The notes beneath the pieces were generated by a model. That model did no database searches. It saw nothing but the letters and a program-made list of their open reading frames with translations, and was not told the origin of the DNA. From positions 48,283,880 to 48,347,879 of the forward strand of contig CM036197.1 in assembly GCA_020631735.1 (NCBI GenBank): 64,000 nucleotides of DNA. Reading direction: 5' to 3'. A program made the translations under genes and the position numbers. Origin of the DNA: Saccharum officinarum. Its lineage: Eukaryota; Streptophyta; Magnoliopsida; Poales; Poaceae. Position 1 is the first letter of the stretch. Each line of letters opens with the position of its first letter. Positions 1-10,903 of the stretch are shown here, in pieces.

Positions 1-9
1 CATCTCTCA

Positions 10-283
10 GGCCTTGTTTAGATTCCAGAATTCACCCACAAATTCCACTATGCAAAAAGGAGATTCCCCATCACATCAAAATGCTGGCAAATGCATGAAG
101 TACTAAATGTAGATGAAATCATAAACTAATTGCACAGTTTTGTTGTACTTTGCGAGACGAACATTTTGAGTCTAATTAATCAATTTTTAGACAATTTTTT
201 ACACAAAAAACAAAAGTGCTACAGTGTTCGGGGTGCCACTGTGCAAATTCGGCCACCCCCGAATCAGGTAACTAAACAAGGCC
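10..283. mobile_element. MITE, GGCCTTGTTTAG family
   Basis: Terminal inverted repeats GGCCTTGTTTAG and CTAAACAAGGCC are flanked on both sides by a 3-bp duplication TCA (7-9, 284-286). The core carries the signature shared with other copies in the window: a tract meaning 'gcacagtttgttgtactttgcgag', 'gacgaacattttgag' and a 'gctacagtg' box. It is non-coding. The 3-bp target duplication suggests a Tourist/PIF-Harbinger-like mechanism, but the class is inferred. Confidence 0.85.
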
Positions 284-286
284 TCA

Positions 287-782
287 GCTGGAAATGAATG
301 AAAGCGACGATGCAACTCTCAGCTAGCATTAACAATTCACTCTGAGTGAGTCATTACTCATTCCCCTGTTTCCCCGTACGTCGTCAGTTGCTTGATCGTG
401 TGGCAAACATGCATGTGATCGTAGCACCTGCTGGATCTGGAGTGCATTAAAGAATAGACATGACTTCTCTAATCTCTATAGGCCATCCGCTTAATGGCTT
501 GCGTGCGGAAGCAGCAGCTATCGGAATATCGGATCAGCAGCGCAAGTAATCAAGGATGGGCCAGCTAGGTGCTTTTCTGGGCCTTTGGGGCTTACGGGCC
601 CAACTTCAGCGAAGGCAAGGCCCGTTCTAGCACGACGAGATTGCAACGCGGCCGGTTGGACCATAAGATGCATCGCCTTTTCGCAGGCCGTCATGGCGAA
701 GTCCGGAAGCACGCACGGGCACGGGGCACGCCGGCACGGCACACAATTTTGAAAATGTAAGCCCACGGGAATTTTGGATGTT
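287..782. other. intergenic, no gene seen
   Basis: Mixed-composition sequence. Small open frames occur at 518-844 (-) and 569-760 (+), but neither has a recognisable domain or convincing codon bias. I see nothing else to annotate. Confidence 0.5.
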
Positions 783-900
783 GGCCCTGTTCTGCTGGTC
801 ATGTTTCGGCTTGTTTCAGCTTGTTTCAGCTTATTCTCTCTCACAGAACACTATTGAATCAGCCGAAACCAGCCGGCTTTTCCACCAGCTGAACCAGCCC
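783..900. mobile_element. 118-bp MITE, copy 1
   Basis: The element runs from GGCCCTGTTC to CCAGCCC, with imperfect inverted ends. A 3-bp duplication GTT flanks it (780-782, 901-903). A copy of exactly the same length is found at 13739-13856. The internal sequence contains the direct repeat ttgtttcagc and the block gaatcagccgaaaccagcc. Confidence 0.75.
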
Positions 901-903
901 GTT

Positions 904-1560
904 ACCTAATTCCAAAGCACAGATATGACGTATGGACATCTCCGAAGTGTTGGAAGATTTATCTGCAGGGGTTGGCACTGCCATCGTCTGAACGTCAGCT
1001 GAGAAATGACTGCTCAACTGGACATCTGTTGTCTGAACTTCAACAGATTCAGTCAGTTCAGTCTGAGGATGATCAAGTGATCTTGGCATCTTGGCTTTGC
1101 ACGGATCACAAATCCAAATAAATTCAGGACCAAATCTCTTTATAGAATCTAACAGACGGAGGAGCACCTAGTAACAGGAAGGAAATGTGCTTTGAAAATG
1201 TAAAATCCTTCTGAATTTTTCTGCTGTTTACGTGGTCCAAATGAATCAGTTAATGATATATTTGTTCTGGTTGTTCGCTTCAGAGTTTTGCACGGTGCTA
1301 TCTCATCAGAGACACAACTGGGTGGAATGGGTCCCCTACCTCTTGTGCTGAGGGCTCAACTCCTGGAAACGTTGGGGACACAAGGATGAATTAGTTTGTT
1401 CATATTTGCAGGTTCCTCATGCGTGCGTGGGCCATCTGGAATATTTGCAACGAGATTGACATTGAAAGGAGGTTCCTTGAAATTCTCCGGCTGAAGTGCT
1501 CTTATTTGGCATCTATTTTAGGCAGAAATGGAGCATCCTTCTCAAAGAAAAAGACCGGGG
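904..1560 (-). pseudogene. possible exon fragments of an unidentified gene
   Basis: Two minus-strand stretches read like protein. Positions 1167 down to about 900 encode a segment containing FGPEFIWICDPCKAKMP. A stretch of about 50 codons, around 1510 down to 1358, contains ENFKEPPFNVNLVANIPDGP and ends at a stop. A plausible acceptor (ttactag) precedes the first. I do not recognise the family. They could be relics of a captured or broken gene, or chance open frames. Confidence 0.25.
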
Positions 1561-2040
1561 GGAATTTGGGGCCTCAGTGATGTGGCTTCGCGGAGCTGAG
1601 TCCACACCTAGCATCATCCTGCTTCCAGACGGACGTTGGGTAGGTTTGATGTAGTAATTGGATACCTGTTTCTTTTGTCTTGGTCCCGTTCTCCTACAGC
1701 CACATGTACGTCGGACTGGATCCATATGCATTCCATAAAAGCAAACATCTTTTCTTTAAAAGAGAAAAACAAAAACGAAATGAAAAGAAAAGGATCAGGC
1801 GCCGGCGCCTCTCATCTTGTAAGACTGTTTGCACTGCGGTCCGGTACCGTGTCGCGCAGAAGCACATAGCGGAGAGAGAAGCCGAAGCGGGTACTATAAA
1901 GCGTACGTTATGGGCGCGGCATCTGATATATCTGAAGTAGTAGCGTTGGTCCGGTACCGGCCATAGGCCCCACCACGTGCAGGAGAGAGACAGGAGAGAG
2001 CATGCACGGGAGGCTGAAAGCGGGAGAGAAGCATGCATGG
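1561..2040. other. intergenic, no gene seen
   Basis: Short overlapping open frames occur on both strands without recognisable domains. There is no repeat signature I can name. Confidence 0.4.
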
Positions 2041-2340
2041 CTCTGACACCAGCGGCGGGCCCTATAATTTCAACAAAATAAAAAATATTATAACTCATAA
2101 ACTAAAAATTCAAATTAAATTTTGATTGCATCATTAAATTCGTTTTAATAAATCCTTCGAAACAAGATCTCACATGGATATATTTAAATAAAATTTATAA
2201 AGGATGACAAGTGAGACCACTGTTGATAGTTAGAGGATGGATGAGTGCGGGAGAAAGTGATATAGAGGAATGACTATGATGAAATATTCTTTTTAGAGGA
2301 TGGATTTAGAATACGACAGAGTGCGGATAGCCTAATACCT
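2041..2340. mobile_element. decayed MITE related to the 45.5-kb Tourist copy
   Basis: The stretch covering 'aactcataaactaaaaattcaaattaaattt...' is the reverse complement of the core of the element at 45536-45958. It shares the blocks around 'ttaaattttgattgcatcattaaat' and 'ataaatccttc...aaacaagatc'. Ends are not well preserved, so the borders are approximate. Confidence 0.5.
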
Positions 2341-2394
2341 CTATAAAATATGAGTCTGTCTATATCACACCTGAGTGATTTACACGCCTCTCTC

Positions 2395-2690
2395 ACACGA
2401 TTTTTACATAAACACTCTTGTATATCACGTGAACATCGTAAAACCATCAGAGAGCATCATATGTATATTATATGAACATCATATGTACTATTTTTGGTAC
2501 TTGGCATATTTGGTTGCTTTACACGTCTCTTAAACGCAATTCTTTATAGAACATACTTGTTCACCATGTGAACATCATAAAAAACATCATAGAACATCAT
2601 ATGTATACTATATATAAATTTGTCAGATTTTATTGAACATCATTTATATACTATGTAAACATCAAATGTGTATTATGTGAACATAAAAAA
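2395..2690. repeat. degenerate direct repeats of GAACATCATATGT
   Basis: The motif gaacatcatatgtatactat and variants (gaacatcgtaa, gaacatcataa, gaacatcatttata, aaacatcaaatgtg) recur about eight times at irregular spacing in AT-rich DNA. No open frame is present. It may be the subterminal part of a decayed transposon. Confidence 0.45.
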
Positions 2691-3070
2691 AATCGAGTGA
2701 CAGCAGCCCAAAAATCACCCGACTTGACATATAGCTTTTCTGTTATACAAAATAGCACATCAACATTTACATATTTAAAATGGTTTGTTATAAAAAATAA
2801 TACATTTCATGACTAATTTAATGATACTAACATTAACCATCAAAAATAGTTTTAGTTTTTTAATATGTTTGTTGAATCTGAAGCTGATCGACTCATCGAC
2901 CGAAAACTACATTTTTTTCAATGCTTGAGTGAGTAGTGGGCAGTCATCGTGGGGGCGTGGGTCACCTGTGTTCCATTTCCATACCATACCACCGCCATAA
3001 CCATGCGTCTCGCAGGCTCGCACGACGTACTCCTATTTACGAGCTAGGCTGTGTTTAATTGAGAAAATTT

Positions 3071-3539
3071 GGGTCTTGTTCACTTCCCATCTCAACCCAA
3101 AATATTTTCTCTTCCACCTATCATATCGAATCTTTCGACGCATGTATGGAGCATTAAATGTAGGTAAAAAAGATAACTAATTGCATAGTTTGTCTGTAAA
3201 TGTCGAGAAGAATATTTTGAGCCTAGTTAGTTTATAATTGGACAAATTTCGCTAAATAACAACGAAAGATGCTACAGTAACTTTTCACCTACTTTCCGCG
3301 AAGTGAACACACCCTTGGGTGAAAAGTTACTGTAGCACTTTTCGTTGTTATTTGGTAAAATTTATCCAACCATGGATTAATTAGACTCAAAAGATTCGTT
3401 TCGAACTTTACAGACAAACTATGCAATTAGTTATTTTTTTTTACCTACATTTAATGCTTTATGCATGCGTCTAAAGATTCGACGATGTGACGGGTGGAAG
3501 AGAAAATATTTTAGGTATGCATGGCAAGTGAACGCGGCC
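3071..3539. mobile_element. two MITEs of one family in head-to-head inverted arrangement
   Basis: The first copy (3071-3314) has GGGTCTTGTTCACTTCC and GAAGTGAACACACCC ends. The second lies in opposite orientation, starting directly at 3317 within its own body and ending with aagtgaacgcggcc at 3539. About 190 bp of each copy can pair with the other, leaving a loop of about 30 bp. Both carry the window-wide core (ttgcatagtttgtctgtaaa, gagcctagttag, gctacagtaac). Confidence 0.75.
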
Positions 3540-4037
3540 TAGTACAGGCGACAGGACCATTCACAGTCACACGGCCACGCGCCCATATACGATACGATGA
3601 CCAAGGATGGTAAAGTACGCCACCACAACCTCCAAAGGTTTAAGCCCCTTAATTTGATTTGATCCGCACCGCACGAACAACGTGCCGCGACCTGTCGCTG
3701 TAGATGATTTCTTTAAAGTTTTTAGCCAACAAACGAGCCAAGGACCGGGCTGCTAATCAGCCGCTGACACCATAATTACGACGCCCTCTTTCCTTCGTCC
3801 TCCGCTGCCTTGGTGGCTCGTTCCTGCTCCTGCTCGCTCTACCCGACCAGCTCCCCAGCTGGGACAGAGTCCACGACGGCGACCTTTCTTTCCCCACTCT
3901 GCCTGTCTCCGGATCCTCCCCTGCTCGCTCGATCGACTCCCTCCCCGCCGAGTCCAGCTCCGAAAAAAATCAGATCCACCGAGCCGCCGTGAAGCCGCCG
4001 AGAGAGCACAGAGCAAACAGCGAGCGACGCAGGCAGC
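3540..4037 (+). promoter_or_regulatory. upstream region and 5' UTR of the DUF579 gene
   Basis: Composition shifts to GC/CT-rich from about 3780. A C/T-rich leader follows (about 3800-4030), which is usual for grass genes. I do not see a convincing TATA box at a fixed distance, so no transcription start is assigned. Confidence 0.4.
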
Positions 4038-5026
4038 ATGAAGTCTATAGGCACCCGCGACAAGCTCGCGGCGGCGTCGGGCCACCGCCGCGTCCTCTTC
4101 GTCGTCTTCGCCTTCTGCTTCGCCTTCGCCACCTTCCTCACCTTCCTCTACACCACCACCCACTTCGCGACCGCGCCGGGCTCCGCCTCCGCCTCGGGGT
4201 CCGCCGCGGCCTCAACTACCACCACCACCACCTCCTCCGGTTCCAGCGGCGGCGGCGGCCAAGCAGCGTCCGGGTCAGGGCTGCCGCTGCCGGTGTTCGA
4301 GGCGCTGGTCCACTTCGCGTCCATCTCGAACGCGACGCACCGCATGTCGGACACGGACATCCGCGCCATCTCCGCGGTCCTCCGCGCGCGCGCGCCCTGC
4401 AACCTGCTGGTGTTCGGGCTGGGCGCGGAGTCCCCGCTGTGGCTGGCGCTGAACCACGGCGGGCGGACGGTGTTCCTGGAGGAGAACGAGTTCTACGTCA
4501 AGTACCTGGAGCCGCGGCACCGGGGATGGAGGCGTACGACGTGTCCTACACCACCAAGGTGCGGGACTTCCGGGACCTGCTGGCGGCGGCGCGGGCGTCG
4601 CGGCGGAAGGAGTGCCGCCCCGTGCAGAACCTGCTCTTCTCCGAGTGCCGCCTCGCCATCAACGACCTGCCCAACGACCTCTACGACGTGCCCTGGGACG
4701 TGGTCCTCATCGACGGGCCCTCCGGGTGGAACCCCAACTCGCCCGGCCGGATGCCGTCCATCTTCACCACCGCCGTGCTGGCGCGCTACGGCGCCACCGC
4801 CGCCAAGGGCCGACCCACCGACGTGCTGGTGCACGACTTCCAGTTCGAGGTGGAGCAGGTGCTCAGCAGGGAGTTTCTGTGCGACGAGAACCGCGTCGCC
4901 GGCAGCGGCACCCCGTCGCTCGGCCACTTCGTCATCCAAGGGGGCGGGGCCGGCGACGCCTTCTGCTCCGGACAGGAGGACGACGGCTCGTCCGGGGAGA
5001 AGACGCGCCGCCGCCGCCGCAAGTAA
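4038..5026 (+). CDS. IRX15-L: DUF579 protein, IRX15/IRX15-LIKE type, with apparent frameshift
   Basis: Members of this Golgi-localised family are needed for normal glucuronoxylan in secondary walls; related GXM proteins methylate glucuronic acid side chains. The ATG at 4038 opens a short basic N-terminus, then a membrane anchor (about residues 18-38), a Ser/Thr/Gly-rich stem, and the DUF579 domain from about residue 85. Visible family motifs are LLVFGLGAESPLW, TVFLEENEFYVKYLEP, ECRPVQNLLFSECRLAINDL, LIDGPSGWNPNSPGRM, VHDFQFEVEQV and EFLCDENRV; the protein ends in a basic tail. The frame breaks at about 4519-4525: residues up to ...YLEPRH read in one frame, and the rest (from MEAYDVSYTTK at 4526) in the next. 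One missing C in the CACC run there would explain it. It is a single exon. The IRX15 clade is favoured over GXM by the ECRPVQNLLFS block. It is either a recent pseudogene or a base-call error. Confidence 0.85.
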
Positions 5027-5330
5027 ATCTTACTTGACAGTCAGTCTCTCTTGCCACGGAGACGGAAAAGGCATCAGCCGCCAGCCACGGAGTCTCCCTT
5101 CTTGGCTTAGCTAGCTAATCTTCACCGCTCCTCCGCACCCAGCTGTTAATTTTTTTTGTATTTTTTCTTGCATATATATATGTTTGTTGTTTTGTTTCTG
5201 GGGGCAAGAACTGTAAGAACACCCCGGGTAATATGATTACCTCAATCACAAAAAGAAAAGAAAAGAAAAAAGAAAAGAGAAGAGAAGTGATGTAACAACC
5301 ACCCTGAAAATATGTATACTAGGGTCATGT
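5027..5330 (+). other. 3' flank of the DUF579 gene
   Basis: Non-coding sequence after the TAA at 5024-5026. It holds a T-rich stretch with TATATATATA (about 5150-5190) and an A/G-only tract of GAAAA units (about 5251-5290). The 3' UTR very likely ends here, but no single poly(A) signal stands out. Confidence 0.45.
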
Positions 5331-5600
5331 TTAGTTCGTGTCAAAATGCAAAAAGTTTTTAAGATTCCCTGTCATATCGTATATGTCGGCATATGTATAG
5401 AGCATTAAATATAGATAAAAAAATAATTAATTGTACAGTTTGTCTATAAATGTCGAAACGAATCTTTTAAGCCTACTTAATTCATAATCGGATATATTTT
5501 GAGCCTACTTAATCCATAATCGGATAAAGTTTATCGAATACAAATGAAAGTATTATCGTGCTTTTTTAAAAAGATTTCGCTAGGAGTTTTACACATCACT
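5331..5600. mobile_element. diverged MITE of the TGTTTAG family with internal duplication
   Basis: It begins agggtcatgtttagttc and contains the family core (gcattaaatatagataaa, gtacagtttgtctataaatgtcg, aatcttttaagcctac). A block of about 35 bp, gcctacttaattcataatcgg, is repeated in tandem at 5472 and 5502. The right end is degraded. Confidence 0.6.
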
Positions 5601-5710
5601 CTTCACATTACACTGACGGAGAAAAGGATGTGATCATGCAATGGCAAATCTGAAGGTTTGTACGAACGATTTGGTTGCTGCCTACTGCTTGCTGCTGGTG
5701 GTGAGAACAA

Positions 5711-5715
5711 GGAAC
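5711..5715. repeat. left target-site duplication of copia element 1
   Basis: GGAAC directly precedes the TG of the left LTR. The same five bases directly follow the right LTR at 10899-10903, which fixes both ends of the element. Confidence 0.9.
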
Positions 5716-6185
5716 TGATAAACTTGCTAGGATCTACTACTAGCAGTACTAACGGGGAATCGGGGACAAAAGAACAAACTGTGATGTACTGTGAGGTAGA
5801 TCTAGGGGTTTAGGAGGTAAACCGTCGTTGGAGGGAGCGGATCCGGAGGTGTCCATGGCGTGGGCGTGTCGGTGAAGTAGATCGCGTCTTCCTTCGGGCC
5901 TCCACCGGCGTTGTCCGACGACGGTGGTGCGGCAGTAGAGAGGTAGCGGCGCGGTGGTGCTTCCCGACGCCACTGCGCGATGCCGATCGGTGGCCTAGGG
6001 TTGTAGAGTGGGGTTTGGGGCACGGCGAACCTCGTGACGCGAGCCTGCGGCCCCCACTCCCTTTATATAGCGCAGCGCGTCGGGGGCCCACCAACCATGG
6101 AACGGTTGGGCGCCCCCGATCAGGGCGCGATCCAGGGGCAACGGGGCCCCAGCCGTTGGGCTGGGCCTCTGAGATCATCCTAACA
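5716..6185 (-). repeat. 3' LTR of copia element 1
   Basis: A 470-bp LTR running TGTTAGGATG...CA on the minus strand. It is preceded (plus 6186-6200) by a purine-rich polypurine tract reading AAGGGGAGAA on the minus strand. It is complete, unlike its partner, and contains a short open frame shared with the other LTR. Confidence 0.92.
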
Positions 6186-6198
6186 TTCTCCCCTTGAT
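6186..6198 (-). other. polypurine tract of copia element 1
   Basis: On the minus strand ATCAAGGGGAGAA abuts the TGTTAGG start of the 3' LTR. This is the expected plus-strand primer site for reverse transcription. Confidence 0.8.
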
Positions 6199-6356
6199 CT
6201 CATCTCTGCTTTCTCACTTTGTTAACCCACCCCATCACAAATTAGTGTATTGAGCATGTTTCATCATAACAGTTATTACCATTAGATTACACAGCCACAG
6301 ACACTTTTCTGTTCAGTGGTAGATTCTCGCCTTGGGCCCTCTTACTTATCCAGGAA

Positions 6357-8757
6357 TCACAGGCCTTCCTTCAAACCCATGCCGGCTACGTGTTCTCTGA
6401 ACACATTGGGCGGTAAGCCTTTCGTAAGCGGATCCGCTAACATCTTTTCTGTGCCTATATGTTCAAGACTTATGACATGATCCCGGATTTTATCCTTCAC
6501 AACATAATATTTTATGTCAATGTGCTTGGCGGCATTGCTTGACTTATTGTTGTGAGCGTACAACACTGCTGGCTCGTTATCACAATACAACTTTAATGGT
6601 TTATCGATGCTGTCGACCACCTTCAAACTGGGTATAAATTTCTTAAGCCAATTCACCTGTCCCGATGCCTCATAACAAGCAATGAACTCAGCATACATTG
6701 TGGACGATGCAGTGACTATTGTTTGTTTTGAGCTTTTCCATGATATGGCTCCTTGCGCGAGAGTGAATATATACCCTGAGGTAGACTTTCTATCATCTCC
6801 CGCGTAATCAGAATCTGAATATCCTACTATTTGTAGGTCATCAGATCTTCTGTAGGTTAGCATGAGCCCTTTTGTACCTTGCAAGTATCTTAAGACCTTC
6901 TTTACTAAATTCCAGTGTTCCATACCTGGATTACTTTGATATCTGCCAAGCAGCCCAGTCACAAAGGCCAGATCTGGGCGTGTGCACACTTGAGCATACT
7001 GTAAGCTTCCGACAGCTGAAGCGTATGGAACGGCTTGCATGCGATCGCGCTCGAACTTGCTCTTGGGACATTGATGTTCCCCATACTTGTCACCTTTTAC
7101 AATAGGAGCAGGTGATGGTCTACACTTATGCATATTGAATTTCTTCAATATTTTCTCTATATATGCCTCTTGGGACAATCCTAATACCCCTCGGTTTCTA
7201 TCTCGGTGAATCTTTATGCCCAAGACAAAAGAAGCTTCACCTAAATCCTTCATATCAAAATTTGAGGACAAAAATCTCTTGGTTTCCTGTAGCAGAGTGA
7301 CATCACTACTTGCTAGTAGAATGTCATCTACATACAGTACTAGGAAAATATATTTCCCATTCTTAAATTTTGCATACACGCAATTGTCCTCAACATTCTC
7401 TTTAAACCCAAACTTCCTGATTGTCTTATCAAACTTCAAATACCACTGTCTGGATGCTTGCTTTAAACCATAAATGGACTTCTTCAGGCGACAGCCCATT
7501 CTTTCCTTGCCTGTCACAGCAAAACCTTTCGGTTGTGCCATGTACACTCTTTCTTCTAGATCCCCATTGAGAAACGCTGTCTTCACATCCATCTGATGTA
7601 ATTCTAGATCAAAATGTGCCACTAGGGCCATTATGATTCTAAAGGAGTCCTTGCTTGAGACGGGAGAGAACGTTTCATTGTAATCTATCCCTTCTCGCTG
7701 AGTAAAACCTTTTGCTACCAGTCTTGCTTTATACCTTTCTATGTTCCCTTTGGAGTCACGTTTCACTTTGTAGACCCATTTACAGCCTACTGTTTTGGCT
7801 CCTTCAGGAATTTCCTCTAGGTCCCAAACTTTATTGGTACTCATGGACTTTAATTCATCTTCCATGGCTTCTTGCCACTTAGATGCTTCAGTGCTCCTCA
7901 TGGCTTCTTCAAATGAGGTAGGTTCATCCTCCATCTGAACTTCTTCGCATTCATAGACTATGTAGTCATCTGGAATAGGAGACTTTCTCGCTCTTTGAGG
8001 TCTGCCAGAAGGTTCTGCTACTGGCATTTCTTGTTCTTGAGGCTGATCTTGTTGGGGCTGCTGTTCATCAACTATGGGTTCATCCGGTTCCTGAAGGACA
8101 GGTTCCGAATTAGCCGTAGGCGAAAATACAGCAGGTGTTGTCACCACTTGCGTAGGTCCAACAACAACAGGCAGCGTGAAGTAGGGTTCCTGCACCATAG
8201 GGATAGGCACGAACACCCGCTTCTCTTCAAGGGTGATTTCTCGCGCTGTCTTGCTCCCCCTGATCATCTGATCTTCTAGAAAACTAGCGTGTCTCGTTTC
8301 CACGAACTTGGTATGTCTACCAGGGCAGTAAAAACGATAACCTTTGGACTTTTCTGGATAGCCAATGAAATGGCAACTTACTGTTTTGGGTCTAGCTTTC
8401 CTATGTTCGGGTTAAATACTTTTGCTTCAGCAGGGCTCCCCCAGACACGCAGATGGTTGACTGAGGGCTTCCTGCCGGTCCACAACTCATACGGTGTTTT
8501 AAGTACTGACTTGCTCGGAACTCTGTTGAGAATGTGAATGGCGGTTTTTAAGGCCTCCATCCACAAACTCAGTGGCAGAGTGGAATAACTCATCATGCTG
8601 CGCACCATATCCATCAGAGTACGGTTACGCCTTTCTGCTACTCCATTTTGCTGTGGGTCGCCCGGCATTGAATACTGGGCTACTATGCCATTTTCCTGTA
8701 AGAACCTTGCAAAAGGTCCAGGAACTTGTCCATAAGGGGTATGTCGACCGTAGTACT
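6357..8757 (-). pseudogene. copia element 1 pol: integrase C-terminal part, reverse transcriptase, RNase H
   Basis: Integrase catalytic-core remainder ([17 protein letters not shown], about 8668-8610) is followed by reverse transcriptase motifs KWVYKVKRDSKG, KARLVAKGFTQ, QMDVKTAFLNGDL and the YVDD box (LYVDDILLASSD). RNase H follows (GYSDSDYAGDDRKSTSGY, CDNEPAVL, HIDIKYY), ending ADPLTKGLPPNVF. Reading is interrupted once, at the T-run 8384-8387 (an A-run on the coding strand, one base short), which places a stop after GKLDPK. Otherwise the frame is open over about 650 codons, so decay is very recent or the break is a sequencing error. Confidence 0.9.
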
Positions 8758-10686
8758 CCCCCCACGGTCAGATCTCACTACTTTGATTTTTCTGTCTAGT
8801 TGATTTTCAACCTCAGCCTTGAATATCTTAAACTTGTCTAAAGCTTCTGAACGTTCTTTGATTGGATATATATATCCAAAACGAGAGTAGTCATCTGTGA
8901 ATGTGATGAAGGAATCAAAACCATCCACAGATGTTACTGGAAAAGGTCCACAGATGTCTGTGTGGATCAATTCTAGTACTCCCGTGCTTCGCTTAGCGCC
9001 TTTCTTTATGTTCTTTGCTAACTTAACTTTAATGCAATCAACGCATTGCTCTAACTCTGAGAGTTCTAGTGGTGGGAGTATTGATTCTTTGACTAAGCGT
9101 TCTATTCTCCCCCTCGAAATATGGCCTAAACGACAGTGCCATAATTTCGATGAGGAATCAATTCTTTTCCTTTTCTTGTTAGCATCTGCGGGTATTGCAT
9201 TCTCAGCATTGTTACATTCAGCATTCACATTCTCAGACGTAGATAATAAATAAAGTTTGTCTTGTCGGAAGGCAAGACCCACACACTGATTATTTAATTG
9301 TAACTTGCAATTGTTCTTGCTAAAATGACAATCAAAACCATAGTCTGACAAACATGATACTGAAATCAAATTCCTGGCTAAAGAGGGAACATAAAGAACA
9401 TCATGCAGCTGAAGTGTGAAGCCACTAGCTAAGTCTAGAGATAAATTTCCTATAGCTCGAACTTCAGCTTCAACACCAGTGGCCACCTTAATCTGTCTTT
9501 CTCCTCTTTGAAGGGTTCTCCCTCCATTGAATCCCTGCAAAGAGTTAGCAACATGAACAGTTGCACCTGAGTCAATCCACCATGTGGATCTAGCATAACT
9601 TAGATATAAGGATTCATCAACAAAAGTTATAATGTCCTCACCCTTGACTAGGCAGTGTCTCATGAACTTAGGGCAGTCGTGCTTCCAATGCCCTGTCTCA
9701 TTGCACCATCTACAGCGATCCGGGTCCTCCTGCTTCTGCTGGTTGTCTTGTTTTGGCTGTGCTTTGTGCTGTGAAGAGTTTCCTCCCTTGTTATGAGAGG
9801 TGGAGGCATCTGGAGCTTTCTTGTTGTAGAATGGCTTCTTGTTCTTTCCTTTGACAAAGTTCACAGAACCACCATTTGCATTCTTTAGCCTTTCTTCTTC
9901 TTGTACACACATTGCAATCACCTTCTCTAAATCCCAATCCTCTGGCTGTGTATTGTAATTGACAACAAATGTCTCGTACTCTTTGGGAAGGGAGTTTAGA
10001 GCTAAGTGAATGATGAAACCATCTGCCAGGGGCATCTTTAGCTTGTCTAACTTAGCTGCCATGGTGCTCATGCTCAGAATGTGCTCTCTCACACTTCCAC
10101 CTGTGAACTTCATGTTAGTGAGTTTCTGGATCAGTGTGGAAGCATGAGCTTTGGTGGAACCAGTGAACTGATTCTTCACTTTCTCAAGATATTCTTTTGC
10201 TGTTTCACATTCTGGGATGGCACCTCTTAGGCCCTCTGTGATGGTTTTCTTGATGACAATCTTGCACTTGCGGTTTGATTTTTCCCACTTGTATTTCTCA
10301 AGATCATACTTTGCTCTAATGGGAGCATAGTCTCGCTTCCGATTAGCAAAAGCTTCATCGGTCTCATTTTGGGCCCTTTCGGGCTCCTCTGGCTCAGTGG
10401 GTTTTGGCTCCTGAAGAGCCAAATCTATCTCGGCAAGTGCTAGAGCAGCATCAAGTTCTTCTCGCCACAGGACATAGTTCTGTCCCGTCAGCTTTGGAAT
10501 TGCACTAATAAAGTGCATCGCATTGAGAGCTTGGTCGTCGTTGGAGGGAGCGGATCCGGAGGTGTCCATGGCGTAGACGTGTCGGTGAAGTAGATCGCGT
10601 CTTCCTTCGGGCCTCCACCGGCGTTGTCCGACGACGGTGGTGCTGCAGTGGAGAGATGGCGGCGCGGTGGTGCTTCCCGACGCCAC
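8758..10686 (-). pseudogene. copia element 1 gag, protease and N-terminal integrase
   Basis: The gag region (LTGQNYVLWREELDAAL onward) has a CCHC zinc knuckle, CRWCNETGHWKHDC. It is followed by an aspartic protease active site (WWIDSGATVHVAN), the pre-integrase HHCC region (LWHCRLGHISRGRIERL...CVDC) and the integrase start ([34 protein letters not shown]). The frame is lost at the C-run 8758-8763, which appears one base short, just after the RSDRGG motif. The first codons (MASGSTTAPP...) lie inside the LTR and are fused in frame to gag across the LTR deletion at about 10535. The natural gag start is therefore uncertain. Confidence 0.9.
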
Positions 10687-10898
10687 TGCGCGAGCCGATC
10701 GGATGGCCTAGGGTTGTAGAGTGGGGTTTGGGGCACGGTGAACCTCGTGACGCGAGCCTGCGGCCCCCACTCCCTTTATATAGCGCAGCGCGTCGGGGGC
10801 CCACCAACCATGGAACGGTTGGGCGCCCCCGATCAGGGCGCGATCCAGGGGCAACGGGGCCCCAGCCGTTGGGCTGGGCCTCTGAGATCATCCTAACA
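10536..10898 (-). repeat. truncated 5' LTR of copia element 1
   Basis: It matches 5823-6185 of the left LTR over its full 363 bp with no net length change. The 107 bp corresponding to 5716-5822 (U5 end) are absent, and gag coding sequence follows directly. A perfect TSD (10899-10903) still abuts the outer end. Confidence 0.9.
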
Positions 10899-10903
10899 GG
10901 AAC

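Larger units (their letters stand above)
5716..10898 (-). mobile_element. Ty1/copia LTR retrotransposon (element 1)
   Basis: The coding strand is minus, so the 3' LTR is on the left (5716-6185) and the 5' LTR on the right (10536-10898). A perfect 5-bp duplication GGAAC flanks the whole. Domain order gag, protease, integrase, reverse transcriptase, RNase H identifies Ty1/copia. The shared 363 bp of the two LTRs differ at roughly ten positions by eye, so the insertion is young. The 5' LTR lacks the 107 bp of its U5 end, and no primer-binding site is present. Two single-base contractions also break the polyprotein, so this copy cannot be autonomous as written. Confidence 0.93.

Noticed and set aside
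4148..5022. Long open frames on the opposite strand and other frames of the DUF579 gene
   Set aside because: Shadows of a very GC-rich coding region; only the DUF579 frames carry conserved motifs.
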